Position numbers and translations under genes: made by a program. Positions 1-9,251 of a stretch of 64,000 bases of DNA are shown piece after piece. The notes under the pieces were generated by a model that made no database searches, was not told the origin of the DNA, and saw only the letters and a program-made list of their open reading frames with translations. Origin of the DNA: Janthinobacterium sp. FW305-129 (lineage in GTDB: Bacteria; Pseudomonadota; Gammaproteobacteria; Burkholderiales; Burkholderiaceae_D); assembly GCF_020858115.1 (NCBI RefSeq), contig NZ_JACYMM010000012.1, positions 186,001 to 250,000 on the forward strand, given 5' to 3'. The stretch's first letter is position 1. Each line of letters starts with the position of its first letter.

Positions 1-643
1 CACCAAATCCCTCCATCCGCTGGTACTTGCCGCCGCCGTCGCCGTCCTGCTGTTTTGCGGCGTGGGCACGGCAGCCCTGATGGGCTGGCTGCCTTCGTCC
101 CAGGGAGATAGCCAGCCCCTGGCGGCCAGCACCTCGGCCGAGCAAATGGCCAACCTGCAGGCAAACCAGCCGCCAGCGAACTTGCAACCGGCCGGCGCGC
201 AGCCGCTGGCCGCCCTGCCGCCACAGCAGCAGCCCGTGCGCCAGCCGCAGCCGCAGCAGCCACCACCGCAGCAATACGCGGCGGCCCCGGCCCCGGCACC
301 GCAGGTGTGCAGCAATTGCGGCGTGGTCGAAGCCATCCATGAAGTCAATACGCGCGCCGAAGGCAGCGGCGTGGGCGCGGCCGGCGGCGCCGTCGTCGGC
401 GGCTTGCTGGGCAACCAGGTGGGCGGCGGCCATGGCAAGCAACTGGCCACCGTGCTGGGCGCCGTCGGCGGCGCCGTGGCCGGCAACCAGATCGAAGGCA
501 GCGTGCGCGCCACGCGCAGCTACAACATCGTCGTGCGCCTCGATAACGGCAAGACGCGCACCGTGCACCAGAGCGCCGCGCCGAACTGGCGCCAGGGCGA
601 CCGCGTGCGCGTCGTCAACGGCGGCTTGCGCGCCATCGGCTAA
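1..643 (+). CDS. Glycine-zipper membrane-anchored envelope protein, 5' end outside window
   Basis: The reading frame is open from the first complete codon at position 2, so the true start lies upstream. The visible N-terminus is a hydrophobic anchor or signal segment (PLVLAAAVAVLLFCGVG). A Pro/Gln/Ala-rich linker follows, then a Cys pair (CSNC, about 308-319), then a glycine zipper (about 360-500, repeated GxxxG with GGAVVGGLLGNQVGGG) of the Rick_17kDa_Anti/SlyB 2TM type. The C-terminal part (about 500-640) is a small beta-type domain (RSYNIVVRLDNGKTRTV) seen in many such proteins. Such proteins sit in the cell envelope; the precise role is unknown. An intrinsic terminator follows. The family assignment is firm and the function is not. 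Confidence 0.8.
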   Translation, partial: TKSLHPLVLAAAVAVLLFCGVGTAALMGWLPSSQGDSQPLAASTSAEQMANLQANQPPANLQPAGAQPLAALPPQQQPVRQPQPQQPPPQQYAAAPAPAPQVCSNCGVVEAIHEVNTRAEGSGVGAAGGAVVGGLLGNQVGGGHGKQLATVLGAVGGAVAGNQIEGSVRATRSYNIVVRLDNGKTRTVHQSAAPNWRQGDRVRVVNGGLRAIG

Positions 644-691
644 GAGAAGCGCGGCGGCGCCGCTGCCGCGATGCGTGGCAAATCCAACACA

Positions 692-720
692 CGCCCGGCC
701 TGTCCGGGCGTTTTCTTTTT
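692..720 (+). terminator. Intrinsic terminator after glycine-zipper gene
   Basis: Perfect 7-bp stem CGCCCGG / CCGGGCG with loop CCTGT, followed by TTTTCTTTTT. It lies 49 bp past the stop codon of the preceding gene. Confidence 0.85.
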
Positions 721-811
721 GATAATGTTCGTTGGCGTACAGATGAGTTTGCCGTGACGCGAGATGATGCATTCAGGAAAGTTCAACGGATATTCCCCTC
801 AAGGAGCGGCG

Positions 812-1057
812 ATGCAAAACGACAAGACAGGCAGCAACAGGATCTGGCTGGGTTTTATCGGCGGCGGCATCCTGGCCACCGCGCTGGGCTTCTGCGCGCT
901 GGACCTGGCGCCAGCGCAAGCGAGCGCCCCCGTGTTCGGCGTGATGCTGCTGCTCACCGGCGGCATGCTCAGCTGCCTGGCGGGCGCCGTCGGCATGGCC
1001 GGCATGCTGGCGTGGCTGCCGGGCATGGCCGACGAACATGCCGACCGGCCCCGATAG
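812..1057 (+). CDS. Small two-helix membrane protein, unknown function
   Basis: 81 residues. The start at 812 is chosen because AAGGAG stands at 801-806, five bases upstream; an ATG further upstream in the same frame (764) has no such site. Two hydrophobic segments are visible, IWLGFIGGGILATALGFCAL and FGVMLLLTGGMLSCLAGAVGMAGMLAW, joined by a short loop; the C-terminus is short and charged. I do not recognise a named family. It lies between two other small envelope genes with intergenic gaps of about 90-180 bp, so a shared transcript is possible but not shown. Confidence 0.6.
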   Translation: MQNDKTGSNRIWLGFIGGGILATALGFCALDLAPAQASAPVFGVMLLLTGGMLSCLAGAVGMAGMLAWLPGMADEHADRPR

Positions 1058-1240
1058 TTGAGACTTGTGTACGACAGCGTACAGAACGCAAGGGAAACAA
1101 AGTAGACACTAAGTCATGGCATCAGCGTTCAGCGAACCAATCGCCGCGCAATGACAAGAACCGATGACGGCGCCATGCGCCAGCGCCTTCCAGGCCTGGG
1201 CCGCCGCCGTCATCCACACATTACTCTCGGAGGACATATC

Positions 1241-1387
1241 ATGTTGTATACAATCGCCGTCGTACTCATTATTCTTTGGCTGCTGGGCCTGGTAACTTCC
1301 TATACCATTGGCGGCTTCATCCACATTCTGCTGGTAGTCGCCGTGATCATGGTCCTGCTGCGCCTGATCAGCGGGCGCGGTTTATAG
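1241..1387 (+). CDS. Lmo0937-type small membrane protein (DUF5670)
   Basis: 48 residues, almost entirely hydrophobic: a first helix (IAVVLIILWLLGLVTSY), a TIGGFIH turn, then a second helix (ILLVVAVIMVLLRLI) and a short basic end. This arrangement and the WLLGLVTSYTIGGFIH core match the small Lmo0937 family found in many bacteria, often among stress-response genes. A Shine-Dalgarno run (CTCGGAGGA) lies just ahead of the ATG, and a terminator follows about 25 bp past the stop, so it is probably transcribed as a short unit. Function unknown. Confidence 0.8.
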   Translation: MLYTIAVVLIILWLLGLVTSYTIGGFIHILLVVAVIMVLLRLISGRGL

Positions 1388-1411
1388 AGGCCTGTTTACT
1401 GGCCAGACAAG

Positions 1412-1444
1412 GCGGCGCGCGTGCAAACGGGCGCCGCTTTTTTT
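1412..1444 (+). terminator. Intrinsic terminator after the Lmo0937-type gene
   Basis: Stem GCGGCGC (1412-1418) / GCGCCGC (1431-1437) with a 12-base loop, followed by seven T. It separates the small membrane gene from the OmpA lipoprotein gene. Confidence 0.75.
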
Positions 1445-1540
1445 GCATACGGTGTGCGTGCTGGCAAGCAGCGCCATTTTGCAGTAACGTGTGCAGGTAA
1501 TTCCTGGGTATGTCCCAATAACAAAACAAGGAGAAAATCC

Positions 1541-2224
1541 ATGAAAGTAGCATTCAAAAAAGGCCCTGGCGCCAAATCCCTGATCGGCATGCTGGTGATC
1601 GCGCTGGCCGCCACCGGCTGCGCGGATATGTCCTCGACGCAACGTGGCACGGCCACGGGCGCGGGCATCGGCGCAGGCCTGGGCGCCCTGATCGGCGGCA
1701 CCACCGGTGGCGGCAGCAGCGGCCGCACGGCCGGCGGCGCCCTGATCGGTGCCGCAGCTGGCGCCGTGGTCGGCAATATCTGGTCGAACCGCATGGAAAA
1801 CCAGAAGCGCGCCATGGAGCAAGCCACGCAGGGTACGGGCGTGCAAGTGTCGCAGACGTCCGATAACCGCCTGAAAATGGAAATCCCGAGCGACATTTCC
1901 TTCGATACCAACCGCGCCGACATCAAGGGCAACTTCCGCCCGATTCTCGACCGCTTTGCCGCCACCCTGAATGAAAACCCGAACACGACGGTCAGCATCA
2001 TCGGCCACACGGACAGCACGGGCAGCGATTCCATCAATGAACCGCTGTCGGTGGAACGCGCCGCCCACACGCGCGACTACCTGGCCATGCGCGGCGTCTC
2101 GCCGACGCGCGTCGTCACCGAAGGCCGCGGCGCCCGCGAGCCGATCGCCTCGAATGCGGATGCATCGGGACGCGCACGCAATCGCCGCGTGGAAATTTAC
2201 GTCGCGGAATTAGCGCCGCGCTAA
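1541..2224 (+). CDS. OmpA-family outer-membrane lipoprotein with glycine zipper (YiaD-like)
   Basis: 227 residues. The ATG at 1541 is preceded by AAGGAG. The N-terminus is a lipoprotein signal with lipobox ATGC (Cys about residue 27). A glycine-zipper segment follows (about 40-80, GAGIGAGLGALIGGTTGGG), then a C-terminal OmpA-like peptidoglycan-binding domain (about 110-225) with the diagnostic IIGHTDSTGSDSINEPLSVERA stretch and the RNRRVEI end. It likely links the outer membrane to peptidoglycan. The arrangement is that of E. coli YiaD and its relatives. It is a single gene bounded by terminators on both sides and convergent with the M16 peptidase gene. Confidence 0.9.
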   Translation: MKVAFKKGPGAKSLIGMLVIALAATGCADMSSTQRGTATGAGIGAGLGALIGGTTGGGSSGRTAGGALIGAAAGAVVGNIWSNRMENQKRAMEQATQGTGVQVSQTSDNRLKMEIPSDISFDTNRADIKGNFRPILDRFAATLNENPNTTVSIIGHTDSTGSDSINEPLSVERAAHTRDYLAMRGVSPTRVVTEGRGAREPIASNADASGRARNRRVEIYVAELAPR

Positions 2225-2240
2225 GTTGACTCGCATCAAT

Positions 2241-2281
2241 AAAAAAACCCGCTGGCAATTACATTGCCAGCGGGTTTTTTT
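2241..2281. terminator. Bidirectional terminator between ompA-like and M16 genes
   Basis: An 11-bp stem CCCGCTGGCAA / TTGCCAGCGGG, with A-run on the left and T-run on the right, so it can stop both converging transcripts. It lies 16 bp past the OmpA gene stop and 15 bp past the peptidase stop. Confidence 0.9.
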
Positions 2282-2295
2282 CCATCTAAAACAGC

Positions 2296-5139
2296 TTATT
2301 TCGACGTCGTTGCCTTCGCGCCGCTTTCACCCTCTTTCGCCACCTTGGCAAAATCGCCCGCCGTCACGACCGACACGGCCGCTGGCTTCAGGTACTCGCG
2401 CAAGCCCTGGTTCACTTGCGCCAGGGTCAGGGCCGCCACTTTCGCTTCCAGGTCCTTGTCGTAGGCCATGGTGCGGTCTTCGGCAAGGTAGCCGGCCAGT
2501 TCGCGCGCCAGGCCGCTGTCCTGCGTGCGGCCCACTTCCTGCGATTGCAGCCAGCCTTTCTTCGCTTCCGCCAGTTCCTCTTGCGTAAAGCCGTCGGCCA
2601 GCGCCTTGGCGATTTCCTCGCGCAGGGCCGCTTCCACCTTGACGGTGTTTTGCGGCGCGCTGATGGCGTAGGCCATCCAGTAGCCGGCCGGTTCGCGCGA
2701 CGGCACGGACACTTGCGAGCCGACGCCGTACGACAGGCCTTCCTTCTGGCGGATGCGGTCGGCCAGGCGGCTGCGCAAGGCGCCGCCGCCGAGCATATGG
2801 TTAGCCATCAGCAAGGCAGGGTAGCTGGCGGCATCATCCTTGAGGGGAACCGGCTGAATGGCGAACAGCACGCTGTTGGCCTTGTCCGGCGTTTCCAGGG
2901 TGACTTTCTCGCCGCTGACGGGCTTGACGGCGTCGGGAATGCGCACGTAGGGCTGCTGCGCCTTCCAGCTGCCGTACAGGCTGGCCACTTGCGCCTTCAG
3001 CGCGGCCGGGTCAAAGTCGCCCACGGCGGCAAAGGTGGCATTCGACGCGCCATAGTAGGCGCCATGGAAGGCTTTCACATCGGAAACCTTGATGGCTTTC
3101 CATTGCGCCAGCTCCGCCGGCAAGGTAGCCACGTGGCGCACATGGCCTTCCGGCGTGGCGTCGAGCAGGCGGCGGAAGGCGTTCACGGCCAGCGGCTGCG
3201 GTTCAGGCAACTCCTGCTCGGCGCGACCGACGCGCTCGCGCTGCAATTCCAGGAATTCCGTCTCGTTCAGGGCCGGCTTTTGCAGCACTTGCGCCAGCAG
3301 GTCCATGGCGGCTGGCAAGTTCTCGCGCTTGCCCGTCAGCATGGCGGTCACGCCTTCGGCGCCACCGGAGATGGCCACTTGCATGCCCAGCTGGTCGAAC
3401 TTGTCCTTCACTTCCTGGCGCGACAGTTTATCCGTGCCGCGCGACAACAAATTGGCCGTGTAGCTGCCCACTTGCCCCTTGCCGCGCAAGCTTTCTTCAC
3501 TGCCGAGCTGCAATTTCAATACGACGCTGACGTTGCTGCCCTTGGTTTTCTTCGGCAGCAAGGCGCCCTTCAAGCCGTTCGGCAAGGTGAAGCGCGTGGT
3601 GCGCGCCTCGATATTGTCAGGGCTGGGGTCGAACGCTTCGCCCTGCGCCACCACGGCGCGGCCCGTGTAGCCGGCCAGCTGCGGCGCCACGTCGGCGTAG
3701 GCCGGCACGATGGTGCGGTCCGGCGCATCGGTGGGGATGAAACGGCCCAGGGTACGGTTCGAGCTCTTCAGGTATTTCTCGGCCGCCGCCTGCACTTGCG
3801 CCGTCGTCAGCTTGTCGAGCTGGTCGCGCTGCAGGAAGAACAGACGCCAGTCGCCGGCCGCCAGGGACTCCGTCAGGGCGATCGTCATGCGCGCCGTATT
3901 CGAGGTGATCAGTTCCACCTGCTTGTTCAGCTGCTGTTTCACGCGCGCCACTTCCGCATCCGTGATCGGCTGCGATTTCAGCTCTTCCAGCACTTTCAGC
4001 ATGGCAGCTTGCGCTGCGTCAAGGTTGCCATCGACGGGCACGAGCGCGCCGAACAGGTTGTAGCCCGGTTCCAGGTTGCTCACCGAGTTGTATTCGATCT
4101 TGCTGGCCAGCTTGGTTTCCACCAGCGCCTTGTGCAGGCGGCCGGCGGGCGCATCGGTCAGCACGTGGCCCAGCACCTCGATGGCGACGGCGTCCGGGTT
4201 GCCGGACGGCGCCACGTGGTAGCCGGCGCCGACGAATTGCGTGCCGCCGCTGCGGCGCACCGTCACGGCGCGCTCGCCATCCTGCACGGGTTCGGCCGTG
4301 TAGGTCGGTTCGATCACGCGCGTCGGTTTCGGGATCTTGCCGAACAAATCATTGATCTGCTTCAAGACCTTGGCTTCATCGAAGCGGCCCGCCACCATCA
4401 GCACGGCGTTATCCGGCTGATAATATTTATGATAAAACGCGCGCAAGCGGGGAATATTCACCTGCTCGATGTCGGAGCGGGCGCCGATGGTCGACTTGCC
4501 ATAGTTGTGCCAGTCGTAGGCGATGGCCTGGATGCGTTCGCTGGTCACGCCGATCGGATCGCTCTCGCCCATCTCGAACTCGTTGCGCACCACCGTCATT
4601 TCGCCTTTTTTCGTGACGGGGTTCCACAGGTCATTCTGGTCGATGGCCGCGTTGACCATGCGGTCCGCTTCCATGGCCAGCATCTGGCGCAGGTTGTCGT
4701 CGTTGGCGGGGAAAGTGGCGTAGTAATTGGTGCGGTCGTACCAGGTGGTGCCGTTGAACTGGGCGCCCGTCGAGTTCAGGATCTCGACGGGGGTTTTCGT
4801 GCCCTTCCTGACGCCAAAGTTGGCGCTGGGCTTGAACAGCAAGTGTTCGAGCAAGTGGGCCATGCCCGTTTCGCCATAGTTTTCATGGCGCGAGCCGACC
4901 AGGTAGACGATGTTGGTGGTGAGCGTAGGCTTGCTGGCGTCGGGGAACAGCAGCACGCGCAAGCCGTTGGCCAGGCGGTATTCGGTGATGCCTTCGACAG
5001 ACGTGACCTTGACGGCGGCACGGTTGGGCGCAGCCTTGCCGGCTTTCTGGACCGGCGCCGCTTCCACTGGGGTGGCGGCAAGGATGAACGAAGGCGAGAG
5101 GATGCCGGCGGCAAGCAGGAGGGCGGTAATTGGTTTCAA
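2296..5139 (-). CDS. M16 family zinc metallopeptidase (insulinase/pitrilysin type), exported
   Basis: 947 residues with a signal peptide (MKPITALLLAAGILSPSFILAA). The inverted zinc motif HLLEH is at residues 95-99, with the distal Glu ligand probably in NEFE (about 186). The protein has the usual two halves: an N-terminal catalytic M16 domain with its inactive partner (to about 480), and a second pair (about 520-930) including the typical GGGALRSRLADRIRQKEGLSYG stretch. The second half lacks an HxxEH motif, as is normal. It should act in the periplasm on peptides or misfolded proteins; the substrate is unknown. It is transcribed alone toward the shared terminator. Confidence 0.92.
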   Translation of the reverse strand: MKPITALLLAAGILSPSFILAATPVEAAPVQKAGKAAPNRAAVKVTSVEGITEYRLANGLRVLLFPDASKPTLTTNIVYLVGSRHENYGETGMAHLLEHLLFKPSANFGVRKGTKTPVEILNSTGAQFNGTTWYDRTNYYATFPANDDNLRQMLAMEADRMVNAAIDQNDLWNPVTKKGEMTVVRNEFEMGESDPIGVTSERIQAIAYDWHNYGKSTIGARSDIEQVNIPRLRAFYHKYYQPDNAVLMVAGRFDEAKVLKQINDLFGKIPKPTRVIEPTYTAEPVQDGERAVTVRRSGGTQFVGAGYHVAPSGNPDAVAIEVLGHVLTDAPAGRLHKALVETKLASKIEYNSVSNLEPGYNLFGALVPVDGNLDAAQAAMLKVLEELKSQPITDAEVARVKQQLNKQVELITSNTARMTIALTESLAAGDWRLFFLQRDQLDKLTTAQVQAAAEKYLKSSNRTLGRFIPTDAPDRTIVPAYADVAPQLAGYTGRAVVAQGEAFDPSPDNIEARTTRFTLPNGLKGALLPKKTKGSNVSVVLKLQLGSEESLRGKGQVGSYTANLLSRGTDKLSRQEVKDKFDQLGMQVAISGGAEGVTAMLTGKRENLPAAMDLLAQVLQKPALNETEFLELQRERVGRAEQELPEPQPLAVNAFRRLLDATPEGHVRHVATLPAELAQWKAIKVSDVKAFHGAYYGASNATFAAVGDFDPAALKAQVASLYGSWKAQQPYVRIPDAVKPVSGEKVTLETPDKANSVLFAIQPVPLKDDAASYPALLMANHMLGGGALRSRLADRIRQKEGLSYGVGSQVSVPSREPAGYWMAYAISAPQNTVKVEAALREEIAKALADGFTQEELAEAKKGWLQSQEVGRTQDSGLARELAGYLAEDRTMAYDKDLEAKVAALTLAQVNQGLREYLKPAAVSVVTAGDFAKVAKEGESGAKATTSK

Positions 5140-5357
5140 GGCAAAGTCCTGGTAACACTACGTTATTAGACAAGCGCAAAAGCGGGCGCAATGGAATACA
5201 AGCGCAAGAATTGCCACAGGCCCGCGCTGCGTCTTCGCTGCCAGGGGAAATGATTGCTCTCGCAATTTACGGCATACTTATCAGTTACGCAAGTCCTGTC
5301 ATCGAGCTGTTATTTTCCCGTGTTATACTCCACGGTTCCAGAACTATCTGCCTGTAT

Positions 5358-5714
5358 ATGAGACGAGCTCTCGTCCTGCTCTGCCTTTTTGTTTTCATTG
5401 CGTTACCCCAGGCGTTCGCCAGCATGGCTTACGCCAGTCCTTCCCCATTCCAGCACCTTGACGCCGCAGTCGCGGCCGCCGCTGCCGCCATGCCTGCCGC
5501 CGATTGCCTCGACCCCAGCGTCCATGCCGGCTTGCCCGGCGACAGCTGCGACGCCGACGAATGCGACAACGATCCCATCACGCTGTACCCGACCTCGCGC
5601 CAGGGCGCGCCGTTTTGCGCCATCATTTGGCAAGCGGGACCGGGGGCACTTGCCGAAGCGGACGCGCGGCAGGCCACCCGGCCGCCGCGCGTCCGCCATC
5701 ACATCACACATTAG
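5358..5714 (+). CDS. Small exported protein, unknown
   Basis: 118 residues, starting at ATG 5358. A clear signal peptide (MRRALVLLCLFVFIALPQAFA) is followed by an Ala-rich part and then a Cys/Asp-rich segment (CLDP...DSCDADECDNDP). The C-terminus is basic and ends in HHITH. The four or five cysteines and the acidic run could bind metal, but I recognise no family. It is divergent from the M16 gene (218 bp between the starts) and 70 bp ahead of the TerC-CBS gene on the same strand, so co-transcription with that gene is possible. Coding is supported by the signal peptide and GC3 pattern only. Confidence 0.5.
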   Translation: MRRALVLLCLFVFIALPQAFASMAYASPSPFQHLDAAVAAAAAAMPAADCLDPSVHAGLPGDSCDADECDNDPITLYPTSRQGAPFCAIIWQAGPGALAEADARQATRPPRVRHHITH

Positions 5715-5784
5715 CAACATCATTCCCTGGGGCACTGGCCGCCAGGCAAGCTTTATTTTGATTTAACTTTACAAGGTTACACAC

Positions 5785-7332
5785 ATGGAATGGTTATTTG
5801 ACCCGACAATCTGGGTCGGCCTGCTGACGCTGGTCGTACTGGAAATCGTACTGGGTATCGACAACCTGATTTTCATCGCCATCCTGGCCGAGAAACTGCC
5901 GCCGCACCAGCGCGACAAGGCGCGCGTGCTGGGCCTGACCTTGGCCCTCGTCATGCGCCTGGGCCTGCTTTCGCTGATTTCCTGGCTGGTCACGCTGACC
6001 ACGCCACTCTTTTTTGTCTGGCAATTTTCGTTCTCGGGGCGCGACCTGATCCTGCTCGTCGGCGGCCTGTTCCTGCTGTTCAAGGCCACCACCGAGCTGC
6101 ACGAACGCCTCGAAGGCGTCACGCACGCCCAGACGGGCCCGAAAGTCTACGCCGGCTTCGGCCTGGTGGTGGCGCAGATCGTCGTGCTCGACGCCGTCTT
6201 TTCGCTCGACGCCGTCATCACGGCCGTCGGCATGGTGGAAAACCTGTACGTGATGATGGCGGCCGTCGTCATTTCCATCGTCGTCATGATGCTGGCCTCG
6301 AAGGTACTGACGCGCTTCGTCAACGCCCACCCCACCGTCGTCGTGCTGTGCCTGAGCTTTTTGCTGATGATCGGCCTCTCCCTGGTAGCCGAAGGCCTGG
6401 GCTTCCACATTCCGAAGGGCTATCTGTACGCGGCTATCGGTTTCTCGATTGTCATCGAGTTCTTCAATCAGCTGGCGCGCCGCAATTTCCTCAAACTGCA
6501 GTCGAACGCGCCGCTGCGCGACCGCACGGCGCAAGCCGTCCTGAGCCTGCTGGGCGGGCGCAAGGGCCGCGAAGCCGTGGAAGAGCACGAAGTCAAGGAA
6601 TTGCCCGACGTCTCCGCCTTCGGCGTGGAAGAGCGCAACATGGTCAGCGGCGTGCTGACCCTGGCCGAACGCTCGATCCGCTCCGTCATGACGCCGCGCG
6701 GCGACGTCTCGTGGGTCAACCTGAACGACAGCAGCGACAAAATGCTGCAATTGCTGCGCGAAACGCCGCACAGCATGATTCCTGTCTGCAAGGACGACCT
6801 CGACAACGTGGCCGGCATCGCGCGCAGCAAGGACCTGATCGAGGATCTCGTCTCGCGCGGCAAGATCGACCCGGTCAGCATGCGCGAAGCCGTCGTCGTG
6901 CCGGAAGCGGCCGGCGTCCTGAAAGCCATGGAAACATTAAAGCGCTCGCGCGGCCAGCTGGTGCTGGTGGTCGACGAGTTCGGCACCGTGCAAGGCGTGC
7001 TCACGCCGATCGACATCCTGGAAGCCATCGCCGGCGAATTCCCCGACGAGGACGAGCAGCCGGACGTGGAAGTGCTGGGCCCCGGCCACTGGCGCATCGA
7101 CGGCGCGACGGACCTGCATTACCTGGAGCAAGTGTTCGAGACGGAAACCCTCGTCAGCGAAGACGGCGAGTACAACTCGCTGGCCGGCTTCCTGCTGGCG
7201 CATTTCGAGAACATGCCGGCCGTGGGCGAAGTGCTGGAGCTCGACGACTTGCGCTATGAAATCGTCGAAGCGGACGAGCGCCGCATCGCCTGCGTGGACG
7301 TGCGCCGCATCGAACCCGATCACAGTTTGTAA
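5785..7332 (+). CDS. TerC-family membrane protein with CBS pair and CorC/HlyC domain (YoaE/YegH type)
   Basis: 515 residues. The first about 240 form a TerC-type domain with seven hydrophobic segments, including the hallmark acidic motifs [11 protein letters not shown] (helix 1) and [18 protein letters not shown], which in this family are thought to handle metal ions such as Mn2+. Residues about 285-415 are a CBS-domain pair ([33 protein letters not shown]). The end (about 430-510) is the transporter-associated CorC_HlyC domain. AAGG lies 8-10 bases ahead of the ATG. Family known, substrate not demonstrated. A second TerC protein, without CBS, is encoded at 27700-28662. Confidence 0.9.
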   Translation: MEWLFDPTIWVGLLTLVVLEIVLGIDNLIFIAILAEKLPPHQRDKARVLGLTLALVMRLGLLSLISWLVTLTTPLFFVWQFSFSGRDLILLVGGLFLLFKATTELHERLEGVTHAQTGPKVYAGFGLVVAQIVVLDAVFSLDAVITAVGMVENLYVMMAAVVISIVVMMLASKVLTRFVNAHPTVVVLCLSFLLMIGLSLVAEGLGFHIPKGYLYAAIGFSIVIEFFNQLARRNFLKLQSNAPLRDRTAQAVLSLLGGRKGREAVEEHEVKELPDVSAFGVEERNMVSGVLTLAERSIRSVMTPRGDVSWVNLNDSSDKMLQLLRETPHSMIPVCKDDLDNVAGIARSKDLIEDLVSRGKIDPVSMREAVVVPEAAGVLKAMETLKRSRGQLVLVVDEFGTVQGVLTPIDILEAIAGEFPDEDEQPDVEVLGPGHWRIDGATDLHYLEQVFETETLVSEDGEYNSLAGFLLAHFENMPAVGEVLELDDLRYEIVEADERRIACVDVRRIEPDHSL

Positions 7333-7336
7333 CACA

Positions 7337-7361
7337 ATGGCAAGCGTGCCCCGCTTGCCAT
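7337..7361. other. Perfect hairpin without T-run
   Basis: ATGGCAAGC / GCTTGCCAT, 9-bp perfect arms with a 7-base loop, 5 bp after the stop of the TerC-CBS gene. No T-tract follows, so it may be an RNA-stabilising 3' stem or a Rho-dependent end rather than a classical terminator. Confidence 0.45.
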
Positions 7362-7399
7362 GCCGTATGCTGGGGTCTGCCTTTTCCGGAGACGCCCAC

Positions 7400-7975
7400 A
7401 TGAAATCATCCCTGCTACGCCTGACCCTGCTCACTTGCGCCGCCCTGGGTACCCAGGCCGGCGCCCAGGCCGCCGCGCCATCGACCGCCATCAAACCGGG
7501 CCTGTGGCAAGTCGACAGCAAGATGGCCTCGCCCGACGCCGCCACCGACAACGCAATGTCCATGGTGCTGCAGCAACTGGGCAACCTTCCCCCCGATCAA
7601 CGCAAGCAGCTGGAAAGCATGGCGGCCAGCCGCGGCATGGCCATGCCTACCGTGGGTGCCGACGGCGCCGTGCGCGTGACGGCCTGCGTGACGCCGGACA
7701 TGGCGGCGCGCAAGCAGATTCCCACGGGCCAGCCCGGCGATTGCAAATCGAACAACACCGATATCGCAGGCGGCATGCAGGTGTCGTTCAGCTGCGCGAA
7801 TCCGAAATCGAGCGGCGAAGGCAAGGTGCTGTTCACGGGCGATCAGGCGTTCAGCATGCAGCTGGCGGTGAGCACCAGCGCGCGCGGCACGCCGGAACAG
7901 GTGAATGTGACGAGCAACGGCAAGTGGCTGGGCGCAACGTGCCCTGCGCCATCCGCCGCCGCTCAGAAACCGTGA
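7400..7975 (+). CDS. DUF3617 domain exported protein
   Basis: 191 residues. A signal peptide (MKSSLLRLTLLTCAALGTQAGAQA) is followed by the typical IKPGLWQVDSKM opening and a conserved VTACVTPDM segment with paired cysteines further on (CKSNN, FSCAN, TCPAP). This is the DUF3617 layout, a periplasmic family of unknown function common in Proteobacteria. GGAGA stands 8 bases before the start. The last 13 bp overlap the 3' end of the convergent porin gene, so the two transcripts are antisense to one another at their ends. Confidence 0.82.
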   Translation: MKSSLLRLTLLTCAALGTQAGAQAAAPSTAIKPGLWQVDSKMASPDAATDNAMSMVLQQLGNLPPDQRKQLESMAASRGMAMPTVGADGAVRVTACVTPDMAARKQIPTGQPGDCKSNNTDIAGGMQVSFSCANPKSSGEGKVLFTGDQAFSMQLAVSTSARGTPEQVNVTSNGKWLGATCPAPSAAAQKP

Positions 7976-9072
7976 CGGAAGCCCATATTAAAAGCCGCGT
8001 CGCCGCGGCCGGCATCGCTGGCATTGCCCACCGTGTAGCGGGCGCCGTTCCTGTTGTGGATCTTCGCGTAGGACGCATAGAAATCGCTGCGTCTTGACAG
8101 GGAATACGTGAGGCCGACGGCCACCTGGCTGGCGTCGCGGTTGGCCAGGTCGCGGTCATCCTTGCGCACCCAGGACGCCAGCAGCTTGAAGCCGCCCACG
8201 GGCACGGACACGCCCAGCAAGGTATCGCGGCTGTCCGACGACGACATCGACAGAGCCAGCGCGCTGTAGGCGTTGTTCGGGTCCCACGGCGAACTGCCAT
8301 AGCCCTTGTTGACACCGACTGCGGCAAAGGCGGTCGCCACCTTCAGGTCGAGGTTGGCCGCGATCAGAGTGTTGCGGGCCGACATGTCGATGGCGGGCAA
8401 GGTGCCGGCAGCGAGGATCAGGCTATTCTTGCGCTGGTGCGACACACTGACATTCACGGCGCCGGCCGAATAGCCGAGCGTGGCGCCATACGCGCGGTTG
8501 TTGGCATTGCTGTAGGGCGACTCGCCAAAGCTGTAGATGGCGCTGGCGGACACGCCGCGCAAGGCGGGGGTTTCATATTTGATGGTGTTGTCGTAGCGTT
8601 TCACGCTGTAGCCGGCCAGGTTGCCGGCGCTGCCGGCCATGCCGCCCTTGAACGGGTCGGCCACGTCGGTCAGGGCCAGGTAATGCGGATTGTACTGGCG
8701 CCCCAGGGTCAGCGCGCCCAGGCGGCTGTCGAGGCCCACATAGGCCTGGCGGCCGAACAGCCGGCCCTCTTCCGACTGGCCCGTGTCGTTCTGGATGCCC
8801 GCTTCCAGCGTGAATACGGCGGACACGTCATTGCCCAGCGCTTCGCGGCCCCGCAGCCCCAGGCGCGAACCGGACGCGACGCCGCCCGAGACCTTGGTGC
8901 CGGCGCAATTGGCGGCACAGCCCCGTTCGGCCACGATGCCCGCGTCGAGCACGCCGTACACGGCAACGTTACTGGATGCGGCATTGCCTGCGCCATCGGC
9001 AGCCTGGGCCGGCCCAAACAGCAGCCACGGCCCCATCCCTATCACAGCAAGCGCAAAATACGAGGTCTGCAT
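7963..9072 (-). CDS. Gram-negative (Burkholderiales-type) trimeric porin
   Basis: 369 residues. After a signal peptide ending in AQA, the mature protein begins SSNVAVYGVLDAGIV and continues with SRLGLRGREALGNDVSAVFTLEAG and GRQAYVGLDSRLGALTLGRQ, the standard first strands of Neisseria/Burkholderia-type 16-stranded porins. It ends in GFRHGF with a terminal Phe, as needed for BAM-dependent insertion. Two Cys (RGCAANCAG) in the first loop could form a disulphide. It likely provides general outer-membrane diffusion. It stands alone; a perfect inverted repeat lies upstream (9118-9141). Confidence 0.92.
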   Translation of the reverse strand: MQTSYFALAVIGMGPWLLFGPAQAADGAGNAASSNVAVYGVLDAGIVAERGCAANCAGTKVSGGVASGSRLGLRGREALGNDVSAVFTLEAGIQNDTGQSEEGRLFGRQAYVGLDSRLGALTLGRQYNPHYLALTDVADPFKGGMAGSAGNLAGYSVKRYDNTIKYETPALRGVSASAIYSFGESPYSNANNRAYGATLGYSAGAVNVSVSHQRKNSLILAAGTLPAIDMSARNTLIAANLDLKVATAFAAVGVNKGYGSSPWDPNNAYSALALSMSSSDSRDTLLGVSVPVGGFKLLASWVRKDDRDLANRDASQVAVGLTYSLSRRSDFYASYAKIHNRNGARYTVGNASDAGRGDAAFNMGFRHGF

Positions 9073-9117
9073 GATAAATATCTCGGTAACGTGAAAGAAA
9101 CTTTCCGGTATTGATCA

Positions 9118-9141
9118 GGACGTGCGCTGTGTGTCACGTCC
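9118..9141. promoter_or_regulatory. Inverted repeat upstream of the porin gene
   Basis: GGACGTG / CACGTCC, 7-bp perfect arms separated by 10 bp, 46 bp ahead of the porin start codon. It may be an operator or a 5'-leader stem; no regulator is identified. Confidence 0.35.
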
Positions 9142-9251
9142 CAGTGTTACCTTATCCTCGCTTTTTGTCCAGCCATCCGTGCGTTGTACAACAGAAACTT
9201 CAGCTTAGTCCCGGGAAACACGTCGCACACTGACAACACGCAAGAGCAAGC

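Noticed and set aside
2416..5169. A 917-codon plus-strand frame opposite the M16 gene
   Set aside because: It is an antisense shadow of high-GC coding sequence, rich in Arg/His/Gln, with no domain. The M16 gene on the other strand has a full domain set and signal peptide.
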